Shown in pieces: positions 1 through 12,683 of a DNA stretch of 64,000 nucleotides; position 1 is the stretch's first letter, and every line of letters begins with the position of its first letter. The stretch covers positions 62,001 to 126,000 of the forward strand of contig LNDB01000003.1 of the NCBI GenBank assembly GCA_001515265.1, read 5' to 3'. This stretch comes from Candidatus Dichloromethanomonas elyunquensis (lineage in GTDB: Bacteria > Bacillota > Desulfitobacteriia > Desulfitobacteriales > Syntrophobotulaceae). A program made the translations under genes and the position numbers. A model generated the notes under the pieces. The model saw nothing but the letters and a program-made list of their open reading frames with translations. It was not told the origin of the DNA and did no database searches.

Positions 1-266
1 ACATGCCCCGCATCATACAGGAATCTGGCAAAGCAGCGTATCCCATTACCGCACATCTCCGGTTCAGACCCGTCCGGATTAAAGATACGCATTCTGGCAT
101 CCGCTTTTTCGGAGGGAAGTATCGCAATCAATCCGTCTCCCCCGACTCCAAACTGCCTGTGGCATAGACTGCGGGCCATCTTGGCGTAATCCGCCTGAGG
201 TGAAAAAACAAAATGATCCAGGCAGATAAAATCATTTCCCAGACCATGCATTTTTATAAAATCCAT
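1..266 (-). CDS. dapF: Diaminopimelate epimerase, 3' part outside window
   Basis: Reverse translation [19 protein letters not shown]...[23 protein letters not shown]; DapF GLGNDF and MCGNGIRC motifs; runs off the window edge. Confidence 0.93.
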   Translation of the reverse strand, partial: MDFIKMHGLGNDFICLDHFVFSPQADYAKMARSLCHRQFGVGGDGLIAILPSEKADARMRIFNPDGSEPEMCGNGIRCFARFLYDAGH

Positions 267-378
267 TTGTATTTCCCCCTCCTTGCACCCTTATCTTTAA
301 AGGATACTATGCGAAAGGAAAAGGGTCAACATTTTATCTTGAAGTATACCTGATGCAGCCGGTGTCTTGAACAGGCAC

Positions 379-3111
379 CTAGGCGAGACGCGCTTTTCGC
401 CGGAGAGTATTGCGAAATAGTCTGGTAAAGCCAATGATGACACTCGGTCCTCCTGAAACTGTCAGAATAAGGACCCACTGCCAGGTATGAAGAGGAGCTG
501 TTTTAAAAATATTCTGCAAGAAAGGCAAATAGATAACGCTCAGCTGCATAGCAGTAGAAAGCATTACGGCAAGCACCAGGAATAGGTTAGAAAAGATACC
601 GACTTCAAAAATCCCCCTCCGCTCCGATTTACAATCGAAGACATGAAAGAGCTGAGAGAATACAAGGGTGCTGAAAGCCATGGTCCTAGCCGTCAGGAGG
701 CCTGCCCCATACCATAATCCCACTACGAAAACCAGCAAAGTTCCAATCCCGATCATGGTTCCCCTGATCATGATCCTGCGGCCTAAACCTCGGGCAAAAA
801 CGCTTTCGGCCGGGCTGCGCGGACTCCGTTTCATAATATCAGGTTCTGTCCCGTCTACTCCTAAAGCCATTGCCGGTAATCCGTCAGTCACAAGATTCAC
901 CCAGAGGATTTGAATAGGGAGTAAAGGGAGCGGTAATCCCACCAAAGTTCCTAAGAACATGGTTAATACCTCACCTAAATTGCAGGAAAGAAGATACCGG
1001 ATGAATTTACGGATATTGTCATAAATTCCTCTTCCTTCTTCCACTGCCGCAACAATGGTTGCAAAATTATCATCAACGATAATCATGGAAGATGCTTCTT
1101 TCGTGACATCTGTTCCGGTTTGGCCCATGGCCACGCCAATATCTGCCTCTTTGACTGCCGGGGCATCATTGACTCCGTCTCCGGTCATCGCTACGATTTG
1201 TCCGTTTTTCTTAAAGGCTCTTACAATCCGAAGCTTATCCCGGGGGGCAACCCTGGCAAATACCGATATATTCATCACGTGTTTATTCAGGTCTTCATCT
1301 GTCATGCGGTCTAACTCTGTTCCTGTAATGATCATTTGATTAGGCCCCCGAAGGATACCCAATTCACGTGCTACTGCTTGGGCAGTAAGCTTGTGGTCTC
1401 CGGTAATCATCACCGGCCTGATTCCTGCTGCCTGACAGACTTTAATCGCTTGTATGGCGCTCACCCTGGGAGGGTCAATCATCCCCATTAGACCGGCAAA
1501 TACGAGGTTCTTCTCTACTTCACCGGAGGCATCGCCCCGCTCGACCTCCTTGACAGCTAAAGCCAAGACCCTTAGGGCCTGAGAAGCCATTTCGTCATTC
1601 ATAAAAAGAATCTGTTTTCTGCGTTCCGGTGTTAAATCCACCATTCCCTTTTTGGTAAGTTCTTTGGCACATAACCCGAGGATCACATCGGGAGCCCCTT
1701 TGACATAGGCTTTGAAACCTTCTTTTCCTTTATAGATAACACTCATTCTCTTTCGTTCAGATTCAAAAGGAATTTCCGCAACCCTCTGTTCTTTCCTTTC
1801 CAGACTTTCCCGCCATACCCCAGCTTTGGCCGCTGCTACAAGCAGTGCTCCTTCCGTAGGGTCTCCGTCAATTCCCCAAATACTATCCTTCTTATTTGCC
1901 CGGAAAAGGCCGGACACCCTTAACCCTTTCTTGGTAAGAACCGCATTATTGCAGAGTGCCGCACATTTTAACAATTCTTTAAGCGGTCCTTTATCTGAAG
2001 AAAAGGGATCAGCTCCGTGATAATCCCCTTTAGGGTCATATCCCTGCCCACTCACCGTAACCACCTGATTATCACAATAAACCCTTCTTACCGTCATTTC
2101 ATTTTGCGTAAGGGTCCCTGTCTTATCTGAACAAATCACCGTTGCGCAACCCAAAGTTTCGACTGCGGGCAGTTTCCGGATAACGGCATGGCGTTTTACC
2201 ATCCTCTGAACGCCAACAGCCAACGCTACCGTAACGATAGCAGGCAACCCTTCGGGAATTGCTGCAACCGCCAGCGAAACCCCTGCCAAAAACATTTTAT
2301 AAAAAGTTTCGCCCTGCAGTATTCCTGTAATAACAACAACAATACATACCGCCACACTGACCGTCACCAGCCATTTGCCTAATTGTTCAAGTCTTCGTTG
2401 AAGAGGCGTTTCTTCCTCTTTCACTTCCTGGATCATTCCGGCAATGACTCCCATCTCCGTATCCATTCCGGTAGCCGTTACAATTCCGATTCCTCTTCCA
2501 TTCACGGCCACTGTTCCCATAAAACTCATATTTTTTCGATCCGCTATCGGCGTATACTCGTTGATAAGCGGTTGATTGATCTTAGCAACAGGCTGGGATT
2601 CTCCGGTAAGAGCCGATTCTTCCACCCGGATATTTGACGTTTTCAGCCAGCGGATATCAGCGGGAATACGGTCACCGGCCTCAATCATGACGATATCCCC
2701 GGGCACCAGTTGAGAAGCAGGAATTTTCATTCCTGTTCCATTCCGCAAAACATTTGCTTCCGGAGCAGCCAGGGAACGCAGCGATTCCATCGATTTTTCC
2801 GCTTTAAATTCCTGAATAAAGCCTAAGATTGCATTAATGAGGATGATGGCAAGTATGGTGATGGCATCGGCAATCTCCCCCAGCAAACCTGAAATCAAGG
2901 TTGCCACCATAAGGACCATGACCATAAAATCCTTAAATTGACCTAAAAATAAGAAAACTGGGTTAACCCCTTTTTTAACCGCTAATGTATTCTGGCCGAA
3001 TTCATCGAGACGGCGGTTTACCTCTTTATCACTAAGCCCTTTTTCCGGGTCAGCATTCAAATGTTTGCACACTTCACCGCCATTTAAGATATGCCATATT
3101 TGCCGCTGCAT
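379..3111 (-). CDS. Cation-transporting P-type ATPase, Ca2+ (PMR1/SERCA-like)
   Basis: 910 aa [30 protein letters not shown] and [13 protein letters not shown] motifs. Confidence 0.93.
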   Translation of the reverse strand: MQRQIWHILNGGEVCKHLNADPEKGLSDKEVNRRLDEFGQNTLAVKKGVNPVFLFLGQFKDFMVMVLMVATLISGLLGEIADAITILAIILINAILGFIQEFKAEKSMESLRSLAAPEANVLRNGTGMKIPASQLVPGDIVMIEAGDRIPADIRWLKTSNIRVEESALTGESQPVAKINQPLINEYTPIADRKNMSFMGTVAVNGRGIGIVTATGMDTEMGVIAGMIQEVKEEETPLQRRLEQLGKWLVTVSVAVCIVVVITGILQGETFYKMFLAGVSLAVAAIPEGLPAIVTVALAVGVQRMVKRHAVIRKLPAVETLGCATVICSDKTGTLTQNEMTVRRVYCDNQVVTVSGQGYDPKGDYHGADPFSSDKGPLKELLKCAALCNNAVLTKKGLRVSGLFRANKKDSIWGIDGDPTEGALLVAAAKAGVWRESLERKEQRVAEIPFESERKRMSVIYKGKEGFKAYVKGAPDVILGLCAKELTKKGMVDLTPERRKQILFMNDEMASQALRVLALAVKEVERGDASGEVEKNLVFAGLMGMIDPPRVSAIQAIKVCQAAGIRPVMITGDHKLTAQAVARELGILRGPNQMIITGTELDRMTDEDLNKHVMNISVFARVAPRDKLRIVRAFKKNGQIVAMTGDGVNDAPAVKEADIGVAMGQTGTDVTKEASSMIIVDDNFATIVAAVEEGRGIYDNIRKFIRYLLSCNLGEVLTMFLGTLVGLPLPLLPIQILWVNLVTDGLPAMALGVDGTEPDIMKRSPRSPAESVFARGLGRRIMIRGTMIGIGTLLVFVVGLWYGAGLLTARTMAFSTLVFSQLFHVFDCKSERRGIFEVGIFSNLFLVLAVMLSTAMQLSVIYLPFLQNIFKTAPLHTWQWVLILTVSGGPSVIIGFTRLFRNTLRRKARLA

Positions 3112-3225
3112 TCTTTCTCCTCCTCTGGGTACAAATATCTTTAGTACATGCTATTCGGCCTGTCCTCAAAAAATTACCAAAGATGTGATATACTGAAAAT
3201 GTTATTTCAGCAAAGGAGTTTACAG

Positions 3226-5043
3226 ATGGCTCTGGACAGTATTACCTTATATCATCTTATCCAAGAACTTAAACCTCTTCTGTTAGGGACCCGTATTGAT
3301 AAAATTCAACAGCCGGAAAAAGAAGAAGTACATATTTTGCTGCGAAGTGCGGGCCGCAATCTTCGCTTACTCCTCAATGCCGGAAGCACTTCACCCCGGA
3401 TTCACATCACAAATGAAAATAAAAAAAATCCTGTCTCTCCTCCTATGTTCTGTATGATCCTTCGCAAACACCTGGAAAGCGGCAAGATTATTAATATTGT
3501 GCAGGTCGGTCTGGAACGCGTGGTTACGATTACGGTACAGAATTATAATGAACGGGGTGACCTTCAGGATTATCATCTGCATCTGGAAATTATGGGAAAA
3601 CACAGCAACCTCATCCTGGTGGACCCTCAGGCCGGTACCATTTTAGACGGAATCAGGCGGTATTCCCACCTCGTAAGCAGGCACCGGGAAGTTCTCCCCG
3701 GCAGACCCTATATTGCCCCGCCTCCTCAGAACAAGGCCGATCTCGTTCAGCATGAGGAACAGTTTGTATCTATCCTGCTGCAATATCCCCTTGAAAAAAA
3801 AATCAGTGACGCGCTGGTGAGTTTGTTTAACGGGATCAGCCCGGAACTGGCCGGAGAAATCATTGCGCGCGCCGGACTCAGCCAGGATACGGTCTTGGAT
3901 TTTTGTGGGGAAATCGATTTAAATAGAATTTATCAGGCTTATTCTTATTTTTTAATTCAGAAGGACCGTGTATCTGTTAAGCCTTGTCTTTACTTTCCAT
4001 CCAGGCGCGAGACACTGCCTGTCGCTTTTTCCTTCGTAGCGTATGAACAGTTCAGCGGTTTATCCGCTGTTGAAACAGGTTCTCTGAATGAAGCGGTCTG
4101 TCTTTTTTATTTGAAGAAAACTCAACACGGCCATACCGAAGCCAAAAGAGGTTCCCTCAGGAAAGTAGTAAATGATCATTACGGACATCAAAATAAGAAA
4201 AACACGATTTACCAAGACACGATAACCAAAGCAAACAAGGGACTGGGCTATCAAAAATTCGGGGAACTTCTGACAGCCAATCTCTATCTGCTTTCCCCCG
4301 GTCTTAAGGAAATCACAGTCGAGGATTACACCGACCCGGACTACCGTCCTCTGACCATCCCCTTGGACCCTGCCATAAGCGGTATTGAAAACGCCAAACG
4401 CTATTTTAAACTGTACAATAAGTCCAAATCCACCATCAGGAATACCCAGCCTTTGCTTGAAACGGCCTCCGAAGAAATGGATTATCTCCAATCTCTTCTG
4501 GTCAGCATAGACCAGGCCGCCGGGAATGAAGAACTGAATGAAATCCATCAAGAACTGATCGATCAGGGTTATATTACCGGGAAGCATGACCGGAAGGCAT
4601 CTGCCAAAAAGAAAGAACCGGATAAACATTCCATGCCTCACTTGTATTGCTCCAAAACGGGAAAAGCCATTATCGTAGGGCGCAATAACAGGCAAAATGA
4701 CAGGATGACCTGGCGGGAAGCAAAGCCCTCGGATTTATGGCTCCATGTTAAGAAAATCCCCGGTTCCCATGTCATTATCCCTTTGGCGGAGGACCAGGAA
4801 TTCCCTGATGACGAGACCTTGCTGGACGCGGCTGCCCTTGCCGTATATTTCAGTCAGGCCAGGGGCTCCTCCCAAGTCCCTGTGGACTACACGCATGTCA
4901 AACAAATCAAAAAACCCCGGGGTGCCAAACCGGGGATGGTTGTTTATGAACAAAACTGGTCGCTTCTCATCACTCCTGGTGAGGACACTGTCGAACGGCT
5001 GCTGGGTACCGAGAGGGAACAGTCATGGCAAAACAACCTATGA
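3226..5043 (+). CDS. rqcH: NFACT family protein, Rqc2 homolog RqcH
   Basis: MALDSITLYHLIQELKPLLLGTRIDKIQQP start with AAAGGAG RBS; NFACT-R region (DLWLHVKKIPGSHVII); start moved in from the ORF-track start at 3148. Confidence 0.9.
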   Translation: MALDSITLYHLIQELKPLLLGTRIDKIQQPEKEEVHILLRSAGRNLRLLLNAGSTSPRIHITNENKKNPVSPPMFCMILRKHLESGKIINIVQVGLERVVTITVQNYNERGDLQDYHLHLEIMGKHSNLILVDPQAGTILDGIRRYSHLVSRHREVLPGRPYIAPPPQNKADLVQHEEQFVSILLQYPLEKKISDALVSLFNGISPELAGEIIARAGLSQDTVLDFCGEIDLNRIYQAYSYFLIQKDRVSVKPCLYFPSRRETLPVAFSFVAYEQFSGLSAVETGSLNEAVCLFYLKKTQHGHTEAKRGSLRKVVNDHYGHQNKKNTIYQDTITKANKGLGYQKFGELLTANLYLLSPGLKEITVEDYTDPDYRPLTIPLDPAISGIENAKRYFKLYNKSKSTIRNTQPLLETASEEMDYLQSLLVSIDQAAGNEELNEIHQELIDQGYITGKHDRKASAKKKEPDKHSMPHLYCSKTGKAIIVGRNNRQNDRMTWREAKPSDLWLHVKKIPGSHVIIPLAEDQEFPDDETLLDAAALAVYFSQARGSSQVPVDYTHVKQIKKPRGAKPGMVVYEQNWSLLITPGEDTVERLLGTEREQSWQNNL

Positions 5044-5088
5044 ACAAGGTCCGACAGGATTAATGCAGCTGCTCTGCAGACAGCGTCA

Positions 5089-5114
5089 AGTGCGTTACGT
5101 ATGCGTAACGCACT
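5089..5114. repeat. Perfect inverted repeat between convergent rqcH and pyrE; possible bidirectional terminator or repeat element
   Basis: AGTGCGTTACG-TATG-CGTAACGCACT, 11-bp perfect arms, followed by GCGGAGCGCGGCT. Confidence 0.7.
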
Positions 5115-5139
5115 GCGGAGCGCGGCTGTTTACTTTTTC

Positions 5140-5769
5140 TTACTTGCTCCCCCTGCTTCCGGGTTTTTCCCACGGCAGTCCTTGGGCACATAGCGGGCAG
5201 TTGTCCGGTTCAGATGCTTCAATGTTCATTTGGAGAAGACTGTGAAGGAGCAGCCCGCCAAAATCAGCCTTACCGCCGCTGCGATCGACAAGTACGCCTA
5301 CTCCTACCGGAATGGCCCCGGCTTCTTTCACAATGGCAATCACTTCTTTCACCGAACCGCCGGTGGTAATGACGTCTTCCACGACCAGTACTTTTTCCCC
5401 GGGGGAAAGTTGAAAACCTCTGCGCAAGGCCATTTCCCCGTTCTGTCTTTCCGTAAAAATTGCTTTGACACCCAAATATCTTCCTACCTCATGGGCAACA
5501 ATGATTCCGCCCATGGCCGGTCCTATCACGGTCTGAACCTCTACACCGTCAAACTTAAGGGCTAGTTCCCGCCCCAGCCGGGCAGCTTTGCGGGGATACT
5601 GCAGCACTTGGGCACATTGCATGTATTGGCCGCTGTGTTTTCCCGAAGTGAGAAGAAAATGCCCCTGGAGCAAAGCTCCCGTTTCCATAAACATTTGCAT
5701 GATCTCATTCTGATCTATTCTTTTCTCACAGTTATCACAACACGACAATGATAATTCCACCTTCCGCAA
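5140..5769 (-). CDS. pyrE: Orotate phosphoribosyltransferase
   Basis: PRPP motif VLVVEDVITTGGS; in pyr operon. Confidence 0.93.
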   Translation of the reverse strand: MRKVELSLSCCDNCEKRIDQNEIMQMFMETGALLQGHFLLTSGKHSGQYMQCAQVLQYPRKAARLGRELALKFDGVEVQTVIGPAMGGIIVAHEVGRYLGVKAIFTERQNGEMALRRGFQLSPGEKVLVVEDVITTGGSVKEVIAIVKEAGAIPVGVGVLVDRSGGKADFGGLLLHSLLQMNIEASEPDNCPLCAQGLPWEKPGSRGSK

Positions 5770-5813
5770 ATTTATTCCGTTAAACAGATCGTTTTATTCC
5801 ATTGCAATCTCGT

Positions 5814-6506
5814 CTAATCCCATAACTTTTCCAAGGCTTCCCTGGGGTTCTCGGCTAAAGTGACAGGTCTTCCTACAACCAGATAGGAACTGCCTGCTTC
5901 AAGCGCCTTTTCAGGAGTTAAGACCCTGACCTGATCGTTTTTTCCGCTCCATTCCGGACGGATTCCGGGCGTTATAAGCAGAAATTCCGGTCCGCATTCC
6001 TGCCTCAGAATCTTTGCTTCCCTGGCCGAAGAGACAACCCCGTCCAAAGCCGCTTTTTGAGCGAGTTTCGCCAGCCTTACTACTTGTTCATCCGTACTGT
6101 CATTTACACCAATGGCAGGAAGCTCCTGTCCGCCCATACTGGTTAGAACCGTAACCCCGATGAGTTTCTTGCCGGCCCTATGACAAACCTCCGAAGACCT
6201 GGCCATCATTTCGTATCCTCCGCCGCAATGAACGTTGATCATATCCACACCGGAAGCTGTAAGGACTCTCATGGTTTTTTCCACTGTGGTAGGAATATCA
6301 TGGAGTTTGAGATCCAAAAAAATCTGAAAACCCAGCTTTTTAAACTCCTCAATGAGACTTAACCCGGATAAAGCATACAGCTCCAGCCCGACCTTCAGCC
6401 AGCAGCCGCTGCCTGCCAGCTCCTGGGCGAGACTGAGTGCTTTTTCCTTAGTATCTACATCCAAGGCAACTATCACTTTCTCATTCCGATTGAAAGAATC
6501 CGTCAT
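5814..6506 (-). CDS. pyrF: Orotidine-5'-phosphate decarboxylase
   Basis: VALDVDTKEKAL, FLDLKLHDIPTTV motif. Confidence 0.95.
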   Translation of the reverse strand: MTDSFNRNEKVIVALDVDTKEKALSLAQELAGSGCWLKVGLELYALSGLSLIEEFKKLGFQIFLDLKLHDIPTTVEKTMRVLTASGVDMINVHCGGGYEMMARSSEVCHRAGKKLIGVTVLTSMGGQELPAIGVNDSTDEQVVRLAKLAQKAALDGVVSSAREAKILRQECGPEFLLITPGIRPEWSGKNDQVRVLTPEKALEAGSSYLVVGRPVTLAENPREALEKLWD

Positions 6507-6569
6507 TATTCTATCATCCTTTCATTCTATTAAAAAACTGGCATGATATTGTGCTGTTATTGACAGGCT

Positions 6570-7490
6570 TTACTCATGAGCCAGTCCCACAATCTCCCTA
6601 ACCGAACGGTATCCCTTTTTAAGGCAATATTCCTCTATTCCATTCAAGATATCCACAGGAGCCAAGGGATTGACAAAATTAACTGTTCCGATACTTACCG
6701 CACTGGCCCCTGCCAGCATAAATTCGACTGCATCCTGCCAAGTCGAGATTCCGCCCATACCTACGATAGGAAGCCCGACAGCTTCATAGACCTGATAGAC
6801 CATCCGGACTGCTACCGGACGGACAGCCGGACCCGACAAGCCCCCCATTTTATTGGCCAGGAGCGGTTTTTGGGTTTGAATATCAATACTCATCCCCAAG
6901 AGGGTATTGATAAGGGAGATGATATCCGCCCCGCCGCTTTCCACTGCCTTAGCCATCTCTACAATATCCGTGACATTTGGGGAAAGTTTGGCAATAACCG
7001 GTAAATCTGTATTTTTCTTCACCGCTTCAATGACTTCTTCCGCGCTGCGGGGATTGGTACCGAATGCCATCCCGCCGTGTTTAATATTCGGACAGGAAAT
7101 ATTTACTTCCAAAGCCGCAATACCGGTGTCTTTTTTCTGAAAGGAAGAAGCCAAAAGAGTATAATCGTCCGGGGAAAACCCCGAAATATTGACGATCACC
7201 GCAGTATCCAGCAAGGCAAGCTTAGGCAGGTAGGAGTTTCGAAATTCTACCAGTCCCGGGTTCTCCAACCCTACGGAGTTAAGGAGACCTGAGGGAGTCT
7301 CAGCCAGCCTGGGAACCGGATTCCCAAGTCTGGGCAAGGGAGTGATTCCTTTGACGGTAATTCCCCCCAGAATTGAAACCGGACAATATGGTGCATACTC
7401 CTCACCAAAACCGTAGGTGCCGGAAGAAGTCACAACCGGATTCCTTAATATTAACTCCCCCAGTTCTGTTCTCATATCAACATTCCGCAT
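6570..7490 (-). CDS. pyrD: Dihydroorotate dehydrogenase, catalytic subunit (class 1B)
   Basis: [25 protein letters not shown]; next to pyrK. Confidence 0.95.
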   Translation of the reverse strand: MRNVDMRTELGELILRNPVVTSSGTYGFGEEYAPYCPVSILGGITVKGITPLPRLGNPVPRLAETPSGLLNSVGLENPGLVEFRNSYLPKLALLDTAVIVNISGFSPDDYTLLASSFQKKDTGIAALEVNISCPNIKHGGMAFGTNPRSAEEVIEAVKKNTDLPVIAKLSPNVTDIVEMAKAVESGGADIISLINTLLGMSIDIQTQKPLLANKMGGLSGPAVRPVAVRMVYQVYEAVGLPIVGMGGISTWQDAVEFMLAGASAVSIGTVNFVNPLAPVDILNGIEEYCLKKGYRSVREIVGLAHE

Positions 7491-8301
7491 CCCAGACCAC
7501 CTCCTTAGCCCTGAAGACCGGTCCCTCTTTACAGACCCTTTTTCGTTTTACAGTCCCGTCTGCTCCCCGGACGGTGCAGACACATCCCAAGCATGCCCCG
7601 ATCCCGCAGGCCATCCGTTCTTCCAGAGATACTTCTAAAGGAATATCATTGTTCAGACAGATTTCCGCAGTTGCTTTCAGCATGCCTTTAGGTCCGCAGG
7701 CGGCGCTGACAAGGTTGTTACAGCGCAAGGCAATCATTGATGAATCCTGAACCATCTCTTGCAAAAGATCGGTTACCAACCCCTTATGCCCCAGGCTTCC
7801 GTCCATTGTAGAAATTTTTACGTTTACCCCGGAATTTACCAGATATTTCAGATCTGCACTTTCCAGGAAATCAATATTCTCACCACCCCACAGGAGATGG
7901 ATTTTAACCTTTTCCTGATCTATCGCTTGAATCAGGGAATAGAGCGGAAAAATCCCAATCCCTCCGGCAATGAGCAATAACTCCCCTTGCTGCGGAACGG
8001 TAAATTCGGAACCCAAAGGCCCCATAATACTCAAATAGTCATTTTCTTTAAAATGCGTCAACAGGTCGGTTCCCCTGCCCAGCAATTTATAGTAGATTGT
8101 GATTTCTTCTTTATTTTTATCAATTCCGGCAATACTCAGAGGGCGCCTGAGAAGCGGATCATACGTATCCGATACCTGGATATGAAGAAATTGCCCCGGT
8201 TTCGCAATTTTTGCTGCTTGACCGCTTAAGACCAGCCTAAATATCCCTTGAGCAGGGTGGCCGATTGATCTGTTTTCTATCACGCGTACTTTTAGATACA
8301 T
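7477..8301 (-). CDS. pyrK: Dihydroorotate dehydrogenase electron transfer subunit
   Basis: FAD/NAD-binding fold, [11 protein letters not shown]-terminal 2Fe-2S cysteines [11 protein letters not shown]; overlaps pyrD. Confidence 0.95.
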   Translation of the reverse strand: MYLKVRVIENRSIGHPAQGIFRLVLSGQAAKIAKPGQFLHIQVSDTYDPLLRRPLSIAGIDKNKEEITIYYKLLGRGTDLLTHFKENDYLSIMGPLGSEFTVPQQGELLLIAGGIGIFPLYSLIQAIDQEKVKIHLLWGGENIDFLESADLKYLVNSGVNVKISTMDGSLGHKGLVTDLLQEMVQDSSMIALRCNNLVSAACGPKGMLKATAEICLNNDIPLEVSLEERMACGIGACLGCVCTVRGADGTVKRKRVCKEGPVFRAKEVVWDAEC

Positions 8302-8368
8302 GCCTTCACCGTCCTTATATCCTTCTCACTATGCCGTCCATGCCCATCTTCCTTAAACCTTCTTCCCT

Positions 8369-11300
8369 CTAGCTTAAAGGAATAAGACTCGGCGAATTGA
8401 CTTCCAGAACTTGCAGCCAGGCTTCCGCCGTATCCATGCTTGTAAAGCAGGGAATACCCTGTTCTACCGCAGCCCTCCGGATGGCAAAGCCGTCACTGGC
8501 AATTTTTCTGCCATGTGTCGTTGTGTTTAAGACACACTGCACCTGGCCTTTTCGAATCTTTTCCGTAATTTCATCTGAACCGGTATGCAATTTCCCTACC
8601 GTTGTTACCTCTACCCCTGCCTCGTAAATCGCCTTGGCGGTTCCTTCGGTCGCGATAATTCGGAAACCCAGGTGATAAAACCTCTGCACCAGCTTGATGC
8701 CCTCTTCTTTATCCCTGTCCGCCAATGTGGCTAAGAGCGTCCCATTGGCCGACATATGCATCCCTGCAGCAAGTAAAGCTTTATAGAGGGCTTTTTCATA
8801 CTTGCGGTCAATCCCCATGACTTCGCCGGTAGACTTCATTTCAGGTCCTAAGGAAGGCTCCACCAGGAGAAGCTTGGAAAAGGAGAAAACTGGCGCCTTA
8901 ACTGCAACCTTGTCTCCGACCGGCCAAAGTCCGCTTTCTATTCCCATACTTTGCAGCGTTTCTCCCAGGATGACCCTGGTGGCAAGTTCGACGATCGCAA
9001 CCCCTGTGACTTTACTGAGGAAGGGTACTGTCCGGCTGGAACGGGGATTGACTTCCAGAACATAAACTTCATTTTTGTAGACAACATATTGAATATTCAA
9101 TAGCCCTTTGATATTCAGACTGCGGGCAATAGAAACGGTAAGGTCCGTGACCGTATCCTGAATTTCCGAACTGATCATCTGCGGGGGATAAACTGCGATG
9201 GAGTCGCCGGAGTGAATCCCCGCCCTTTCCAAATGCTCCATAATCCCCGGGATACAAACCGTTTCTCCGTCTGAAATCGCATCGACTTCAACTTCTTTGC
9301 CAAGAAGATACTGGTCCATCCAAATTTGCTGTCCGGGAAACTCCAGAAGCGCTTTGGCAAATACATTTTTTAATTCCTGCTGCTCATAAACGATTTGCAT
9401 GGCCCTGCCGCCCAATACATAGGAAGGACGGACAATAAGGGGAAAACCGATTTCTCCCGCAAGCTTCTCCGCTTCTTCCATGCTGGAAATACAGCCGCCC
9501 TTTGGCCTCTTCGCGCCCAGTTCCTGCAATACATCGTCAAATATCCCTCTCTCCTCAGCCCTGTCGGTATCTTCAACGGTAGTTCCCATAATGTGATAAC
9601 CGCGTGCTGCCAGCCTTTTGCAGAGTCCAATCGCTGTTTGTCCTCCGAATTGTACGACAACGCCTTCGGGTTTCTCCTTATCCAGAACTGCTGTAACATC
9701 TTCTATGGTAAGCGGCTCGAAGTAAAGCCTATCCGCCGTATCGAAATCCGTCGAGACCGTTTCCGGGTTGCTGTTAATGATGATGCTTTCTACTCCGGCT
9801 TTCCGGAGGGCTTTGACAGCATGAACCGAACAATAGTCGAATTCAATCCCCTGTCCGATACGAATCGGCCCCGATCCGAGGACAACGACTTTTCTCCGGT
9901 TTGTGACGATGCCTTCGTCCTCCTGGTCGTAACTTGAATAGAAATAAGGGGTTGTGGCTTCAAATTCTCCCGCACACGTGTCGACCATTTTAAAAACAGG
10001 TTTGATTTGATGTTCTTCCCTAAACTCGTAAATTCGTTCTTCGTGAGTGCCCCATAATCTTGCCGTTTCTTTGTCCGAATAACCAATCCTTTTTGCTTTT
10101 TGCAAAATTTTTGCATTCCAGGGGTTATTTCGGATTATTTCTTCATACTGGACAGTGGTTTGAATTTTTTTCAGAAAGTACGGATTCCACTGATTAATAG
10201 CTGTAAGTTTTTCCACACTCCACCCGCGGCGAAAAGCTTCCGCCATCACAAACAAAAGATTATCCTCCGGTTTCCTGCATTTTGCTTCCAGTTCTTCGTC
10301 AGTTAGTTTCCTCATTTCTTCGGAAAAAAGACCGAAAAACTTGGTCTCTAAAGAACGAACCGCTTTAAGCAGCGCAGTTTCCAGGTTGCGTCCCAAACCC
10401 ATCACTTCACCTGTGGCCTTCATTTGAGTACCGATGGTCCGGTCAGCATCAGAGAATTTATCGAAAGGCCAGCGGGGAATCTTGACAACGACATAATCCA
10501 AGGCAGGTTCGAAGCAGGCTGATGTTTTTCCGGTTACTGCATTGATCAGTTCATCCATAGTGTAACCAATTGCAATCTTGGCCGCTACTTTGGCAATCGG
10601 ATAACCTGTAGCTTTGGAGGCCAAGGCGCTAGACCTGCTTAGACGGGGATTCACTTCAATCACCACATACTCTAACTTTTCCGGATGGAGGGCAAACTGG
10701 ACATTGCAGCCTCCCTCTATTCCTAAAGCGGCAACGATCCTTAGAGCAGCCGTCCTAAGGGTTTGTACTTCCCGGTCTGTTAGCGTCTGACAAGGAGCAA
10801 CTACAATACTGTCCCCTGTGTGAACTCCAACCGGGTCCATATTTTCCATGTGGCAGACTGTAATAGAATTTCCGCTGCTGTCCCGCAAGACTTCATATTC
10901 TACTTCTTTCCAGCCGGCAACGCTTCTCTCGATGAGTACCTGACCAATCATACTGGCTTTAATACCGCTGCTGGCGATAGTCTCCAAATTTTCGGCGTCC
11001 TGAGCGATACCTCCGCCTGTCCCTCCCAAGGTAAAAGCAGGCCGTACTATCACGGGATACCCTATTTCCTCTGCAAACCGAAGAGCTTCCTCTACCTCGG
11101 AAACAATGGCACTGGCAGGAATAGGTTCGCCGATCTGCCGCATGAGATTTCGGAAATGTTCCCTGTCCTCCGCCTGGCTGATACTTTCCAGCGGCGTCCC
11201 AAGTAAAGTCACCCCGCAGCGTTGGAGTATCCCTGCTTTGGAAAGCTGAAAAGCCAGATTTAATCCGGTTTGGCCCCCCATGGTGGGTAACAGTCCATCC

Positions 11301-11545
11301 GGCCTTTCTTTCTCGATGATCCTCTCTAAAAACTCTACGGTAAGGGGCTCAATATACACCTTATCCGCTACTTCCCTGTCCGTCATAATGGTGGCAGGAT
11401 TGGAATTCACCAGGACGGTTTCTACGCCTTCCTCCCGTAAAGCCCTGCAGGCCTGTGTCCCCGCATAATCGAATTCCGCTGCCTGTCCGATGACAATAGG
11501 CCCTGATCCAATAACCATTACTTTTTGCCAGTTTTGTTTCGGCAT
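8369..11545 (-). CDS. carB: Carbamoyl-phosphate synthase large subunit
   Basis: 1058 aa, duplicated ATP-grasp halves, [18 protein letters not shown]. Confidence 0.97.
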   Translation of the reverse strand: MPKQNWQKVMVIGSGPIVIGQAAEFDYAGTQACRALREEGVETVLVNSNPATIMTDREVADKVYIEPLTVEFLERIIEKERPDGLLPTMGGQTGLNLAFQLSKAGILQRCGVTLLGTPLESISQAEDREHFRNLMRQIGEPIPASAIVSEVEEALRFAEEIGYPVIVRPAFTLGGTGGGIAQDAENLETIASSGIKASMIGQVLIERSVAGWKEVEYEVLRDSSGNSITVCHMENMDPVGVHTGDSIVVAPCQTLTDREVQTLRTAALRIVAALGIEGGCNVQFALHPEKLEYVVIEVNPRLSRSSALASKATGYPIAKVAAKIAIGYTMDELINAVTGKTSACFEPALDYVVVKIPRWPFDKFSDADRTIGTQMKATGEVMGLGRNLETALLKAVRSLETKFFGLFSEEMRKLTDEELEAKCRKPEDNLLFVMAEAFRRGWSVEKLTAINQWNPYFLKKIQTTVQYEEIIRNNPWNAKILQKAKRIGYSDKETARLWGTHEERIYEFREEHQIKPVFKMVDTCAGEFEATTPYFYSSYDQEDEGIVTNRRKVVVLGSGPIRIGQGIEFDYCSVHAVKALRKAGVESIIINSNPETVSTDFDTADRLYFEPLTIEDVTAVLDKEKPEGVVVQFGGQTAIGLCKRLAARGYHIMGTTVEDTDRAEERGIFDDVLQELGAKRPKGGCISSMEEAEKLAGEIGFPLIVRPSYVLGGRAMQIVYEQQELKNVFAKALLEFPGQQIWMDQYLLGKEVEVDAISDGETVCIPGIMEHLERAGIHSGDSIAVYPPQMISSEIQDTVTDLTVSIARSLNIKGLLNIQYVVYKNEVYVLEVNPRSSRTVPFLSKVTGVAIVELATRVILGETLQSMGIESGLWPVGDKVAVKAPVFSFSKLLLVEPSLGPEMKSTGEVMGIDRKYEKALYKALLAAGMHMSANGTLLATLADRDKEEGIKLVQRFYHLGFRIIATEGTAKAIYEAGVEVTTVGKLHTGSDEITEKIRKGQVQCVLNTTTHGRKIASDGFAIRRAAVEQGIPCFTSMDTAEAWLQVLEVNSPSLIPLS

Positions 11546-11559
11546 TTTTTTCCCTCCGC

Positions 11560-12639
11560 TTATTCCCCTAACATTTGAGCAAATGTATCAAAGAGTTCTC
11601 CGTTTTCTTCCGGTCCCGGAGCTGCTTCCGGATGATATTGGACCGTTAGTACCGGGTATTTTTCGTGTTTCATTCCTTCAACAGTACCATCGTTCAGATT
11701 GGAATATAATACTTGAAGGCCCGTTCCCTTTAAAGATGATTCACTTACGGCATAACCGTGATTTTGCGAGGTCATGGTCACTTTGCCGGTTTCTTTGTTT
11801 TGGACGGGATGGTTCCCGCCCCGATGGCCGAACGGAAGCTTATACGTTGTACCGCCTGCTGCCATGGCCATAATCTGATGACCCATGCAGATTCCCAAAA
11901 TCGGTATTCTGGAAATGAGTTTCTCCATGTTCTCAGCAATTTCCGGCAGTCCGCTGGGATCTCCCGGTCCGTTGCTCAGGACGAGCCCCCTTGGCTTAAT
12001 ATCTAAAATTTCTTCGGCGGAAGTACCGGCAGGAAAAACGTGCAGCCTGTACCCCCTTCTCTGAAGGCAGCGAAGGATATTCCTTTTCGCTCCAAGGTCC
12101 AAGACTGCTATAACCGGGCCGCTGCCCGGGATTTCAAACTCTTCAGGTACAGTTGCCTGATAAACCCAGTGGAGATCAGGTTGGATCTCTTCCGGCGTGT
12201 ACTGCCGCCAAAAATCAGTTCCGTTCTGCAGCTGATCGACAATAACCCCGGGCATGGTTCCGTTTTTTCGGATATAACGTGTTAAGGCCCGGGTATCAAC
12301 TCCTTTTAACCCCGGGATCCCTTGTTTCTTACAAAAATCTTCTAAACTTCTGTCGGCATGCAAGCTTCCTTCCCCTTCGGAGAGTTCCCTCACAATCAGC
12401 CCGCGCAATAAAACTTTACTTGCCTCGCTTTCTTCCTGGTGCCAGCCGTAATTTCCGATCTGAGGATGCGTAAATGTCAGTATCTGTCCTGCATAGGACA
12501 GATCCGTAATCATCTCTTGGTAGCCGCACATCGAAGTATTAAATACCACTTCTCCCCTGACCTCATCTTCCTTCTCAAGCCACCCGCCAAAAGCTTCGCC
12601 TTCAAACGCCTTGCCGTCTCCTAACACTAACCAAGCCAT
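11560..12639 (-). CDS. carA: Carbamoyl-phosphate synthase small subunit
   Basis: Class I GATase GICMGHQ and YHPEAAPGP; before carB in the operon. Confidence 0.97.
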   Translation of the reverse strand: MAWLVLGDGKAFEGEAFGGWLEKEDEVRGEVVFNTSMCGYQEMITDLSYAGQILTFTHPQIGNYGWHQEESEASKVLLRGLIVRELSEGEGSLHADRSLEDFCKKQGIPGLKGVDTRALTRYIRKNGTMPGVIVDQLQNGTDFWRQYTPEEIQPDLHWVYQATVPEEFEIPGSGPVIAVLDLGAKRNILRCLQRRGYRLHVFPAGTSAEEILDIKPRGLVLSNGPGDPSGLPEIAENMEKLISRIPILGICMGHQIMAMAAGGTTYKLPFGHRGGNHPVQNKETGKVTMTSQNHGYAVSESSLKGTGLQVLYSNLNDGTVEGMKHEKYPVLTVQYHPEAAPGPEENGELFDTFAQMLGE

Positions 12640-12683
12640 CGTTTTACCTCCTAATGCAGTCAGCTTTCCAATTTCTGCCCAAG

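Noticed and set aside
668-913. Many 60-200 aa + strand ORFs opposite long - strand genes (e.g. 668-913, 9395-9937, 38390-38872)
   Set aside because: Antisense shadows of well-supported conserved genes; no recognisable domains
4060-4695. 211-aa - strand ORF antisense to rqcH
   Set aside because: Shadow ORF of a conserved NFACT gene; low-complexity Phe/Ile-rich translation
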